Assembly (NCBI RefSeq): GCF_026965535.1
Contig: NZ_CP114039.1
Span: forward strand, 9,593,461-9,657,460
Origin: Corallococcus sp. NCRR
Lineage (GTDB): Bacteria; Myxococcota; Myxococcia; Myxococcales; Myxococcaceae
Direction: 5' to 3'
Length of the DNA: 64,000 nucleotides
Below the pieces are notes generated by a model. That model was not told the origin of the DNA. It was given only the letters and a program-made list of their open reading frames with translations, and did no database searches. Both the position numbers and the translations under genes were made by a program. Position 1 is the stretch's first letter; each line of letters starts with the position of its first letter. This document shows, piece by piece, positions 1-8,151 of this stretch.

Positions 1-2
1 TG

Positions 3-911
3 TCCGTCCTGCCCCGTGGAGTCGAACGTCCGGGGGACAGGACGGGGTCCGGGGGCAACTCGCTGACGCGCTTCAGCGGACCGGCTCCGACCGTGGGCCT
101 GGGCGTCATGGAGCCTCCGGTCGGCTTCGCGGGCACGGCCTTTCCAACGGCAGGTGTCCTGGAGCATCCGCGCTTCGCCGGGTCGCCCCAGCTCGCGGAC
201 GTGGCGTCCGGCACGGTGGTGCTGGGCGCGGGCTCGAAGGGCGACGGGCTTCGCGCGGTGCAGGGCGCGCTCATGGACATGGGGTTCGCGCTGTACGGCG
301 GCGCGGACGGACGCTACGGCCCGGACACGGCGCGCGCGCTCCGCAACTTGCAGGTGCATGCGGGCCTGCGCTCCAGCGGCATACTGGACGCCGTCACCCT
401 GCGGGCCCTCGGGGCGCTCGCTCCGGCTCCGGGCGCACGGGGACAGTCGCGCGCCCTGCCCTCTCCGCTCTACGCGGGCCAGCCCGTGCGCGTGGTCATC
501 GCGCTGCGCGAGCACCGCACGTTCCTCTTCGACCCGGAGGGGAAGCTCGTGGACATCTTCCCCAACGCGGTGGGCACCGCCGCCACGCCCACGCATCCGG
601 GCCTCAAGGTCGTCCGCGCGAAGTTGGATCAGGTGGCCACCGAGGACGCGGGCGCGCGGCTGTGGAACGACCGGCACGTGTTCGGCGCGCGGCTCCTGGA
701 CCTGTCCTGGGCGGATGGACGGCGCAGCGGCGAGGAGTTGCACGGCACCAGCGCCCCCGCCCTGCTCGGGGGCGACGTGTCCCACGGCTGCATCCGTCAC
801 GCGAACGAGGACATCCTCGTCCTGCATGACGCGCTCGCCGTGGGCGACCGCATCGCGGTGGTGGAGACGCTCCAGGACCCGCACCTGGGCGTCCCCGTCA
901 CCGTGGGCTAG
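3..911 (+). CDS. L,D-transpeptidase with peptidoglycan-binding domain (5' end probably outside window)
   Basis: Predicted periplasmic enzyme that makes 3-3 peptidoglycan cross-links or attaches proteins to peptidoglycan. Counting from the GTG at 93, a PG_binding_1-type repeat covers about residues 45-105 and a YkuD catalytic domain about 130-260. The YkuD signature is visible as HGTSAPALL followed by SHGCIRH, with the nucleophilic Cys inside SHGC. The GTG at 93 and the ATG at 108 are possible starts, but neither gives a signal peptide, and the same frame stays open without a stop to base 3. The true start, with an export signal, is therefore probably upstream of the window. The gene converges on the AAA ATPase gene with only 4 bases between the stops. 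The family call is firm; the 5' end is not. Confidence 0.85.
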   Translation, partial: SVLPRGVERPGDRTGSGGNSLTRFSGPAPTVGLGVMEPPVGFAGTAFPTAGVLEHPRFAGSPQLADVASGTVVLGAGSKGDGLRAVQGALMDMGFALYGGADGRYGPDTARALRNLQVHAGLRSSGILDAVTLRALGALAPAPGARGQSRALPSPLYAGQPVRVVIALREHRTFLFDPEGKLVDIFPNAVGTAATPTHPGLKVVRAKLDQVATEDAGARLWNDRHVFGARLLDLSWADGRRSGEELHGTSAPALLGGDVSHGCIRHANEDILVLHDALAVGDRIAVVETLQDPHLGVPVTVG

Positions 912-915
912 AGAC

Positions 916-2679
916 TCACTGCTCTTCCAGGAGCATCTTCAGCTCCCGCACGCGCTTGCTGATGTAGTCGCGGTCCAGCTTGCGGAAGTTCTCCGGCAGG
1001 AGCGCCCGGCTGGTGCACTCCTGCACTGCCACCAGGTTCTGCATCTCGATCTCCAGCGGGTAGCTGGGCGGCACGAAGTCCGCCAGCACCGCGGCCAGGT
1101 CGTCCTTCGTCACCTGGTCGCGGCCCTCCGCCAGCGCGCGGAACTTCGAGCGCACCATCACCGCCTCGATGTCCGCGCCGCTGAAGGCGCGCACGCCGCC
1201 GGGGATGAGCGCGGCGAAGGACTCCACGCCCTCCACCGACACGCCGGTCTTCTTGCTCATCGCCTGGAAGAGCTCGTTCCGCTCCTCGTCCGTCTGCGGA
1301 TAGAAGAGCGCGAGGTGCTCCTCCGCGCGGCCCTGGCGCTTCAGGTCGATGGGCAGCAGGTCCGGCCGCGCCGTCAGCAGGAACCAGACAATCTTGCCGC
1401 GGTACTGCGTGTTGCCCATGAAGGACGCGATGGAGCCGAAGATGCGGCTGCTCGTCCCGGAGTCCCCGCCGGAGTCGCGGTTGCCGAGGAAGGTGTCCGC
1501 CTCGTCCACCATCACCGCCACCGGCCACAGGGCCTTCAGCAGGTTGAAGATCTTCTCCAGGTTCGATTCCGTCACGCCCTGCCACTGGCTGCGGAAGTTC
1601 AGGAACTTCACCACCGGGATGCCAATCTCCCCGGCGAAGCAGCTCACCATGAACGTCTTGCCCGTGCCCACCGGTCCGCTGACCAGGTAGCCCATGGGCA
1701 TGACCTCGATGCGGCCCTTCTTCAGCGCGGACGCTGCCTGACGCAGCATCTGCTTCGCGGGCGCGTGCCCCGCCACCGCGTCCAGCGTGTGCGCGGGCTC
1801 GATGAACTCCAAGAGGCCGTGGCACTCCGCCTGGATGAGCTCCTTCTTCTTCTCCTTGAGCAGCTCCGGAGTGATGCGCACCTCCCGCTCCAGCGCCTCC
1901 GTGAGCACGCGGTCCAGGTTGATGCGCGACAGGCCGGCCGTCATCTTCGCCAGGCCCGCGAGCGGCACCTCCGACACGGACTGGAGCTTCTTGCCCTCCA
2001 GCTTGGAGCGCACGTACTCCAGGCGCTCCTCCTCCGTGGGCAGCGGCAATTCAATGGGCGCCACGTACGGGTTGCGGCTGATGCGCGGCGACACGTCCGA
2101 CAGGTTCTCCGCCAGGAGCACCACGGACACGTCGCCGGCCAGGAACTGCGGGTCGTGCGCCCACTTGTCCAGCGTGGCCACCACGAAGCGGTCCTCCGCG
2201 GACAGGTGGCTCATCTCCCCGCCGGGGACCAGGGTCTCCGCGTAGTCGATGATGAGCGCCATCGAGCGGCCCTCGCTCAGGCGCATGCGCAGGAAGTTCT
2301 CCAGGATCTGCAGCGCCCGGCCCGGGTCGCGCGGCAGGACCTTGGAGAAGTCCGTGCCGTACATGGCGTCGTAGCCCGTCATGGCCCGCGCCAGGTCCTT
2401 CTGCGTCTCCGGCGTCGCGGAGCGGATGCCCGACGAGCGGTCGTAGAAGAGGACGTGGTCGCGCCCGCCGAACAGCTCCTCCGACAGGAACGTCTTGAGC
2501 GTCCCGAAGCCGCGCCCGCCGTCCTCCAGCTGCAGGGGCTGCAAATCCCTCACGGCCCCGTACAGCAGGAAGGTGCTGACCGTCTTCGTGTAGTACTTGC
2601 GCGCCAGTTGCTGCGCCCACCGGGGCAGATCCGCCAGCGGATCCGCCTTGTTCACCTTACGCACCTTCGTCACGGACAT
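916..2679 (-). CDS. AAA family ATPase, two-lobed, first lobe degenerate
   Basis: Cytoplasmic AAA ATPase of 587 residues. The C-terminal half carries a full ATPase module: Walker A GPVGTGKT at about 333-340, Walker B VAVMVDEAD at about 386-394, then a sensor-1-like segment with TARPD and an arginine-rich region. The N-terminal half (about 1-290) looks like a second AAA-type fold without a recognisable Walker A, as in Ycf46-like two-lobed proteins. No membrane segment or signal peptide is seen. Start choice: a GGAGGG stands immediately before the ATG at 2679, too close to use, but is 6 bases from an in-frame GTG at 2673, which may be the real start. It lies 80 bases downstream of the PEGA kinase gene on the same strand. 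The substrate is unknown. Confidence 0.8.
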   Translation of the reverse strand: MSVTKVRKVNKADPLADLPRWAQQLARKYYTKTVSTFLLYGAVRDLQPLQLEDGGRGFGTLKTFLSEELFGGRDHVLFYDRSSGIRSATPETQKDLARAMTGYDAMYGTDFSKVLPRDPGRALQILENFLRMRLSEGRSMALIIDYAETLVPGGEMSHLSAEDRFVVATLDKWAHDPQFLAGDVSVVLLAENLSDVSPRISRNPYVAPIELPLPTEEERLEYVRSKLEGKKLQSVSEVPLAGLAKMTAGLSRINLDRVLTEALEREVRITPELLKEKKKELIQAECHGLLEFIEPAHTLDAVAGHAPAKQMLRQAASALKKGRIEVMPMGYLVSGPVGTGKTFMVSCFAGEIGIPVVKFLNFRSQWQGVTESNLEKIFNLLKALWPVAVMVDEADTFLGNRDSGGDSGTSSRIFGSIASFMGNTQYRGKIVWFLLTARPDLLPIDLKRQGRAEEHLALFYPQTDEERNELFQAMSKKTGVSVEGVESFAALIPGGVRAFSGADIEAVMVRSKFRALAEGRDQVTKDDLAAVLADFVPPSYPLEIEMQNLVAVQECTSRALLPENFRKLDRDYISKRVRELKMLLEEQ

Positions 2680-2759
2680 CCCTCCGGCGCCGCTCCCCCC
2701 AGGGACATCCGGGGGGAGGACCCCCAGACTACCTCTTAAGCGTCAGGACCGCGGCGCCG

Positions 2760-5285
2760 CTAATCGCGGCAGCGCGCCTGCTTCTTCAAGGTCGCTTCCA
2801 CCTTGAGCGTGGAACCCGCCGGGGACGGCGTGCCCACGGATACGTCCTCGTCCGCGTGGCATTTCGCCTTCAGCGTGAGCTCGCGCGTGCCCCACGGCAC
2901 CCGGATGGTCGCCGGGGTGACGGCGCCCAGGTCCTTGTTGCCCTGGAAGATGGCCGCGCCCTCGGGCGTGGAGTCGACCCGGATCTCCACGGGCGCGCGC
3001 TCCAGGTTCGCCACCACGTCCAGGCTGTTGTTGTTCACGGCCATCTTCTTCACGAAGGGCAGGTAGCCGGCGGCGGTGACCTCCACCAGCGGGGTGTCGG
3101 AGCTGAGCGAGAAGTCGTTGAGCACCGACTCCCGGGAGCCGGGCTTCCGGGCGACTTGTCTGTCGATCTTCACCTCGGCGTCATCCGGCTGGGTCTTGAA
3201 GATGACGACCACCGAGCGCGCCTGCCGCTTGAGGGCCACCGGCACCTGCGTGGCGTTGGTGCCCTCTGCCACCATGACGGACTGGTTGAAGGCCTCGTAG
3301 CCGTCCGCGGTCACCACCACCAGCACGTTGCCCACGGCCATGGGCTTGAGGACGAAGCCGTTGGAGGGGAACTTCTCCGGAGGCCCCGCGTTGATGGACA
3401 CCATCGCGCGGTCCTTCGCCTCCTGCGTCTTGAGCTCCACCATCACGTAGCCCTGCGCGGGCTTGCTCGGGGAGAAGACCAGGGCCACGCCCACCAGCAT
3501 GAACAGCGACGCCAGACCCACGGCGCCGTAGAGCAGCCGCTTGTCCAGGCCCTTCAGGCCCATGCCCCGGGCGGGAGCCTCCTGCTCGGGCGCGTTCTTC
3601 TGGCGGGCTTCCTTCGCGGGCGGACGCGGCGCGTTCCCGTTGTTGAGGACGGGGGGCGCGGGCGGACGCGGGGGCGCGGGCATCGGCTCCGGAGGGGAGT
3701 CCGCCCGGTGCAGGCGCTGCGGCGGGCCGTCGTTGCCCCGGTTCGGCGTCGGCCGGGGCGCGGGCGCGTCGTTGGACATCAGCGTGGGGACGTTGGTCAG
3801 CGACGGACGCGGCGGCGCGGCGGTCAGCACCGGCGCGCTGTTCTGCGACAGGCGCGGCGGCCCCGGAGGCAGGGACGAGGGCGGCGGGATGACGGCGGTG
3901 CGGCCCGCCACGTCCTCCTCCCCGTCGTCCGCGGGCGCGGCCGGGGACTCCAGCGGCGTGACGGCGCGGCCAATGGCGGCGCCCGGCTGGGTGGTGGGCT
4001 CCGGCGCGTCGTTGAAGACGGCGTCGCGGTCCACCATCTGCGTCGCCAGCTCCTCGTCCTCCTTGGGCGAGGGCGCGGCGGGCGCGGCGGTCAGCTTGGG
4101 CAGCGCCGCGAGCGTGGGCGAGCGGCGAGCCCCCTGCCCGGTGCCACCGGAGTTGGAGGCGCGCGGCGGCGGCGCGGACACGGGCTCCACGGCGGGCGCG
4201 GAGGGCGCCACCGCCGGGATGTTGGTCATGCTCTGCGTGGGCACCGGGGACGGGCCGCTGAAGCCCGCCTCGATGGCCGCGAGCATGCCGTCCGGCGCGC
4301 GGATGTCCGCGTACTCGGCCAGGCGCTGCTTCTCGCGCTCCACCTCTTCGGCGAACGTGGACTTCATGTACTGCATGAGGTCCTTGCGGCCGAAGATGGA
4401 GTCGTTCGTCAGCAGGAAGCGCTGGAGGTCGTCGCCCAGCTCGCTGGCGTACTGGTAGCGCTCCTCCACGTCCTTCGCGAGCGACTTGAGGACGATTCGC
4501 TCCAGCGCCTCCGGGATGCGCCGGTTGTACGTGGACGGCGACGGCACCTCCGCCTTGCGCACCTTCTCCAGCACGCTGAAGTCGCTGTCGCCCACGAAGA
4601 GGCGCTCGCCGGTGAGCATCTCGTAGAGGCAGACGCCAATGGCGAACACGTCCGAGCGGCGGTCCAACGGCAGGCCGCGGATCTGCTCCGGGCTCATGTA
4701 GCCGAACTTGCCCTTGAGGATGCCGGCCTGCGTCTTCGTCGCCTTGCCCGCCGCCTTCGCGATGCCGAAGTCGATGACCTTGACCTCGCCCTCGAAGGAC
4801 ACGAGCACGTTCTGCGGCGAGATGTCGCGGTGGACGATGTTGAGGTCGCGCCCCATCCCGTCCTTCTTGCGGTGGGCGTAGTCCAGGCCCTCGCACATCT
4901 TCGCCACGCAGAAGGCGACGAGCGGCACGGGCGCGGGCTCACCCTTCTTCCGGCAGCGGTCGAAGATGGCCCGCATGTCCTTGCCGGGGATGTACTCCAT
5001 CGAAATGAAGTAGCTGCTGGCGATCTGCCCCAGCTCGTAGATCTGCGCGATGTTGGCGTGGGTCAGCTGGACGCTGATCTTCGCCTCATCGATGAACATC
5101 GAGATGAATTCTTCATCCTCGGCGATGTTCGGCAGGATGCGCTTGATGGCGACGAGCCGCTCGAAGCCGCTGGCGCCGAACTGTTTGCCGCGCCAGACCT
5201 CCGCCATGCCGCCGATGTTGACGCGGTCCAGGAGGAGATACTTCCCGAACGGGATGGGTTGCCGCTTCGGTTGAGAGGTCGTCAC
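2760..5285 (-). CDS. Serine/threonine protein kinase with C-terminal PEGA repeats
   Basis: Membrane-anchored Hanks-type kinase of 841 residues. The kinase domain covers about 14-295: a glycine-rich stretch with IGGMAEVW, VAIKR with the ATP-binding Lys, catalytic loop HRDISPQN, metal-binding DFGIAKAA and activation-segment end GYMSPEQIRG. All key catalytic residues are present. A Pro/Ala-rich linker of roughly 290 residues follows, then one membrane helix at about 583-606 and an outer part with about three PEGA-like beta repeats (motifs such as STPEGAAIF). Kinase inside, PEGA outside is a common myxobacterial layout, and PEGA modules are thought to bind surface or cell-wall ligands. The start is a GTG without a clear Shine-Dalgarno. 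It is 108 bases downstream of the ABC/lipoprotein operon and may be cotranscribed. The substrate is unknown. Confidence 0.92.
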   Translation of the reverse strand: MTTSQPKRQPIPFGKYLLLDRVNIGGMAEVWRGKQFGASGFERLVAIKRILPNIAEDEEFISMFIDEAKISVQLTHANIAQIYELGQIASSYFISMEYIPGKDMRAIFDRCRKKGEPAPVPLVAFCVAKMCEGLDYAHRKKDGMGRDLNIVHRDISPQNVLVSFEGEVKVIDFGIAKAAGKATKTQAGILKGKFGYMSPEQIRGLPLDRRSDVFAIGVCLYEMLTGERLFVGDSDFSVLEKVRKAEVPSPSTYNRRIPEALERIVLKSLAKDVEERYQYASELGDDLQRFLLTNDSIFGRKDLMQYMKSTFAEEVEREKQRLAEYADIRAPDGMLAAIEAGFSGPSPVPTQSMTNIPAVAPSAPAVEPVSAPPPRASNSGGTGQGARRSPTLAALPKLTAAPAAPSPKEDEELATQMVDRDAVFNDAPEPTTQPGAAIGRAVTPLESPAAPADDGEEDVAGRTAVIPPPSSLPPGPPRLSQNSAPVLTAAPPRPSLTNVPTLMSNDAPAPRPTPNRGNDGPPQRLHRADSPPEPMPAPPRPPAPPVLNNGNAPRPPAKEARQKNAPEQEAPARGMGLKGLDKRLLYGAVGLASLFMLVGVALVFSPSKPAQGYVMVELKTQEAKDRAMVSINAGPPEKFPSNGFVLKPMAVGNVLVVVTADGYEAFNQSVMVAEGTNATQVPVALKRQARSVVVIFKTQPDDAEVKIDRQVARKPGSRESVLNDFSLSSDTPLVEVTAAGYLPFVKKMAVNNNSLDVVANLERAPVEIRVDSTPEGAAIFQGNKDLGAVTPATIRVPWGTRELTLKAKCHADEDVSVGTPSPAGSTLKVEATLKKQARCRD

Positions 5286-5393
5286 TGTGTGTGGGGGTCG
5301 AGTCCTTGCAGGGAGCCTATCGATCGCGGCTCCAAAGGGTCAACCGCGCGCGCGGACCTATTTCCGCCCGCTTGCTCCCCAGGCGACCCCGAC

Positions 5394-6167
5394 TCAGGGC
5401 GAAGGGGACGTCGCCGCGCCCCCATCCAGCGTGGGGATCTCCAGATCAATCCCCGGAATGCCCTCGTTCTCCTCCTCGGGCTCCGCGGGGAGCGGGGCGC
5501 GCACGACGGCGAAGCGCGGCTCTCCCCGGTGGGAGAGCACGGCGGGCGCACCAAAGCGCACCTCGGCGGGCAGCCCCACCAGCGTCACCCAGGCCTGCTT
5601 GCCATCCCGGGCCACGCAGTAGAGCAGCGTGCCGGCCCGGGCGCCGGGCGCGTCACGGACCGGGCCCTCGCAGTCCGTGCGCACCTGGAGTGTATAGGCC
5701 GGCACCGGCGTGCCGCGCTCCAGGTACGGCGGCGAGCCCAGCGCGTCCACCAGGGGCTGTAGCACCTGGGATCGCGAGGGCACGGCCTCCACGGTGGCCC
5801 GCTTCTGGGCCTCGCCCTGGAAGCGCTGCAGCGCCACGGCGGCCATCTCCGGCGAGTCCAGCGGCGTGCGGCCCTCCGCCAGCACCAGGTCCAGGAAGAG
5901 CGCCATCACGAGCAGGATGGGCAGGAGCCGGTAGCCCTTGAAGCCCTCGGGCTTCTTTCGCAGCGCTCCCGCGACGAAGACAGCCAGCCCCACGGCCGCG
6001 AGCCCCAGCACGACGCTGGCGCGCACGGTGGACGGCGGCGTCAGGAGCGCGGAGACCGCCTCGGTCCGGGCGCGCAGCCCATCCGAGAGGTCGCCCCCGT
6101 AGATCCACCCGAGCGCCCCCAGGCACAGGATGTTGGTCAGGAGCGACTTGCGCGAAGGGCCGCTCAT
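5394..6167 (-). CDS. Hypothetical membrane protein, last gene of ABC operon
   Basis: A protein of 257 residues not recognised as a known family. Two hydrophobic helices are visible, about 47-69 (rich in Val/Leu/Ala/Gly) and about 79-98, followed by a soluble domain of about 155 residues with three Cys and an acidic, Pro-rich tail. The ATG at 6167 overlaps the stop of the upstream permease gene as ATGA, so translation is very probably coupled and the protein probably works with the ABC exporter. The soluble domain is likely periplasmic if the N-terminus is inside, which is an inference. No enzymatic motif is visible. Confidence 0.75.
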   Translation of the reverse strand: MSGPSRKSLLTNILCLGALGWIYGGDLSDGLRARTEAVSALLTPPSTVRASVVLGLAAVGLAVFVAGALRKKPEGFKGYRLLPILLVMALFLDLVLAEGRTPLDSPEMAAVALQRFQGEAQKRATVEAVPSRSQVLQPLVDALGSPPYLERGTPVPAYTLQVRTDCEGPVRDAPGARAGTLLYCVARDGKQAWVTLVGLPAEVRFGAPAVLSHRGEPRFAVVRAPLPAEPEEENEGIPGIDLEIPTLDGGAATSPSP

Positions 6168-7450
6168 CCCGCCAGCGTCCTCGCCGGATCCGTGGCGGCG
6201 GCGCGGCGGCTGGGGAAGTAGGCCCCGGCGAGCGCGGCCACGAGCCCCAGGAGCACGCCGCCCAGCACCACGGTCACGGGGAAGGAGAAGAAGCTCTCCG
6301 GCTTGAAGGGGAAGTTGGGCAGGTAGCCCTTCGCGAGCCGGTCCACGATGAAGGCCAGCACCAGCGCAGCCGCCGTGCCCGCCGCGCCGCCCAGCACGCC
6401 CACCACGCCGGCCTCCGCCAGCACGATGGCGCGCACGTCCGCGCGCGAGGCGCCCACCGCCTGCATCACGCCAATCTCCTTGGCCCGCGCGCGCACGGAC
6501 GAGGACATGGCATGGGCGATGTTCACCGCCGCCAGCACGCAGATGAGGATGGAGAGCAGCGCCAGCGCGGACGTGGTGAGCGCCACCGCCGCGCCCGCGT
6601 TCTCCGCCAGCCGGCGCTCCTGATCATCGATTTCGAAGCCCATTCCCTTCACCGCCTCCACCAGCTCCGGGACGCGGGAAGGGTCCGCCGCCACCAGCGT
6701 GACGCCGGAGTAGCTGTCCGCGTCCGCGCCGGAAGCGCGGTTGATGCGCACCGCCGTGTCCAGGGGGATGGTGATGCCCGCGAGCATGGCCCGGTCGGAC
6801 GCGCCCACCACCTGCGCCTGCTGCGTGGTGCTGGGCCCGCCGGACGTGGCCGCCACGTAGGAGCGGTTGAACTCCACCGGGAAGCCGAAGCCGATGAGCA
6901 TCTCCGCGGACAGCTGCGGCAGCTTGCGAGCGGGCGCGAACGTCTTGTTGTACAGCTCCAGGAGGCGCGTGGAGATGAGCGCGGGGATGGCCTTGCCCTC
7001 GCCCGGGTCCTTGAAGTCCTTCGCCTCCGGCAGCCCCACGTCCTTCTGCACCAGGCCGGGGTCCACGCCCACCGCGAGCACCTCCATGCCCATGCGCAGG
7101 CGCGAGCCGAAGAACACGCCGTCGTAGCGCGTCACCGCCGGCACGCGGACGTTCATCTTCCGGTACGTCGTCTCCACGCCGGGCAGCGCGGCCAGGCGCT
7201 CCACCGCGGCCGAGTCCAGCTTGCCGCCGCCCAGGAGGCCCAGCGACACCGACGGGGGCACCACGTCCACCAGCCGCGAGTCCGTGGGGAAGATGCGCTC
7301 GCGGATGACGCGCCCCACGCCCAGCCCCAGGCCCACGAAGAACACCAGCGCGCCCACGCCCATGGCCACGCCGAAGGCGGAGAAGAACGCGCCCTTGCGC
7401 TCGCGCGCGAGGGATAACCTCACCAGTCGCGACAGTGCGTCGAACCTCAC
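6164..7450 (-). CDS. ABC transporter permease, MacB/LolCE type (FtsX family)
   Basis: Inner-membrane permease of 428 residues. It has the MacB-type layout: an N-terminal helix at about 20-45, a large periplasmic domain at about 46-280, then three C-terminal helices of the FtsX domain. The conserved stretch RAKEIGVMQAVGAS sits between the membrane helices. The start is taken as the GTG at 7450, which overlaps the stop of the ATPase gene as GTGA. The frame stays open upstream, but the extra residues would be a non-hydrophobic shadow of the ATPase gene. Such permeases move lipoproteins or other amphiphiles out of the membrane rather than importing solutes. The substrate is unknown, but a lipoprotein is encoded two genes upstream in the same operon. 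Confidence 0.9.
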   Translation of the reverse strand: MRFDALSRLVRLSLARERKGAFFSAFGVAMGVGALVFFVGLGLGVGRVIRERIFPTDSRLVDVVPPSVSLGLLGGGKLDSAAVERLAALPGVETTYRKMNVRVPAVTRYDGVFFGSRLRMGMEVLAVGVDPGLVQKDVGLPEAKDFKDPGEGKAIPALISTRLLELYNKTFAPARKLPQLSAEMLIGFGFPVEFNRSYVAATSGGPSTTQQAQVVGASDRAMLAGITIPLDTAVRINRASGADADSYSGVTLVAADPSRVPELVEAVKGMGFEIDDQERRLAENAGAAVALTTSALALLSILICVLAAVNIAHAMSSSVRARAKEIGVMQAVGASRADVRAIVLAEAGVVGVLGGAAGTAAALVLAFIVDRLAKGYLPNFPFKPESFFSFPVTVVLGGVLLGLVAALAGAYFPSRRAAATDPARTLAG

Positions 7451-8151
7451 GGGGCACCTCGCGACGCCAGGGACTGCGACGTGGGGGTTTCCTCCACCAG
7501 CCGCGCGTCCTTGAGCCGCAGCACCCGCCGCGCCACCGCGCTCATGCGCTCCTCGTGGGTGACGGTCAGCACCGTGAGCCCTTCCTTGTGCAGCTCCTGG
7601 AAGAGCTGGATGACGCCCGCGCCGGTGGCCGCGTCCAGGTTGCCCGTGGGCTCGTCGCACAACAGCAGCTTCGGGCCGCCGAAGAGGGCCCGGGCGATGG
7701 CCACGCGCTGGCGCTCGCCGCCGGACAGCCGCACCGGCGCGCGGTCCTGCTTGGCGCCCAGGCCCACGCGCTCCAGCAACTGGCTCGCGCGCTTGCGCCC
7801 ATCCGGCGTGGCCGGACCGAAGTGCGAGGGCAGCAGCACGTTCTCCAGCGCGGACAGGTTGGGGATGAGGTGGAAGGACTGGAAGACGAAGCCCACGTGC
7901 GTGTTGCGGAAGCGCGCCAGCTCCTTGTCGCGCAGGCCGGTGAGCTTCACGCCGCCCACCTCCACCTGCCCCTGGTAGTGCACGTCCAGGCCGCCCAGCA
8001 GGTGCAAGAGCGTGGACTTGCCGCTGCCGGACGCGCCCACCACCGCGACGAAGTCCCCGGCCTCCACGTCCAGCGACACGCCGTCGAGGACGCGCACGCG
8101 TGAGCCCTCGCCGTCCTCGTACTCCTTCACGACATCGCGCGCGTGGATCAA
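7447..8151 (-). CDS. ABC transporter ATP-binding protein, LolD/MacB type
   Basis: Cytoplasmic ATPase of 234 residues, the usual length for LolD-like subunits. Walker A GASGSGKST at about 40-48, Q-loop region VFQSFHLIPNL, ABC signature LSGGERQRVAIARAL, Walker B LLLCDEPTGNLD and H-loop VTHEE are all intact. The start is placed at the TTG at 8151, which overlaps the stop of the upstream lipoprotein gene as TTGA. The protein then begins with IHARDVVKEY, the normal first strand of this family. Its own stop overlaps the permease start as GTGA. It supplies energy to the adjacent permease. Confidence 0.92.
   Translation of the reverse strand: MIHARDVVKEYEDGEGSRVRVLDGVSLDVEAGDFVAVVGASGSGKSTLLHLLGGLDVHYQGQVEVGGVKLTGLRDKELARFRNTHVGFVFQSFHLIPNLSALENVLLPSHFGPATPDGRKRASQLLERVGLGAKQDRAPVRLSGGERQRVAIARALFGGPKLLLCDEPTGNLDAATGAGVIQLFQELHKEGLTVLTVTHEERMSAVARRVLRLKDARLVEETPTSQSLASRGAP

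Noticed and set aside
154-5762. Long open frames on the plus strand opposite the AAA ATPase and kinase genes (up to 968 codons)
   Set aside because: They are Arg/His/Ala-rich antisense shadows caused by high GC, while the minus-strand frames carry clear AAA and kinase motifs.
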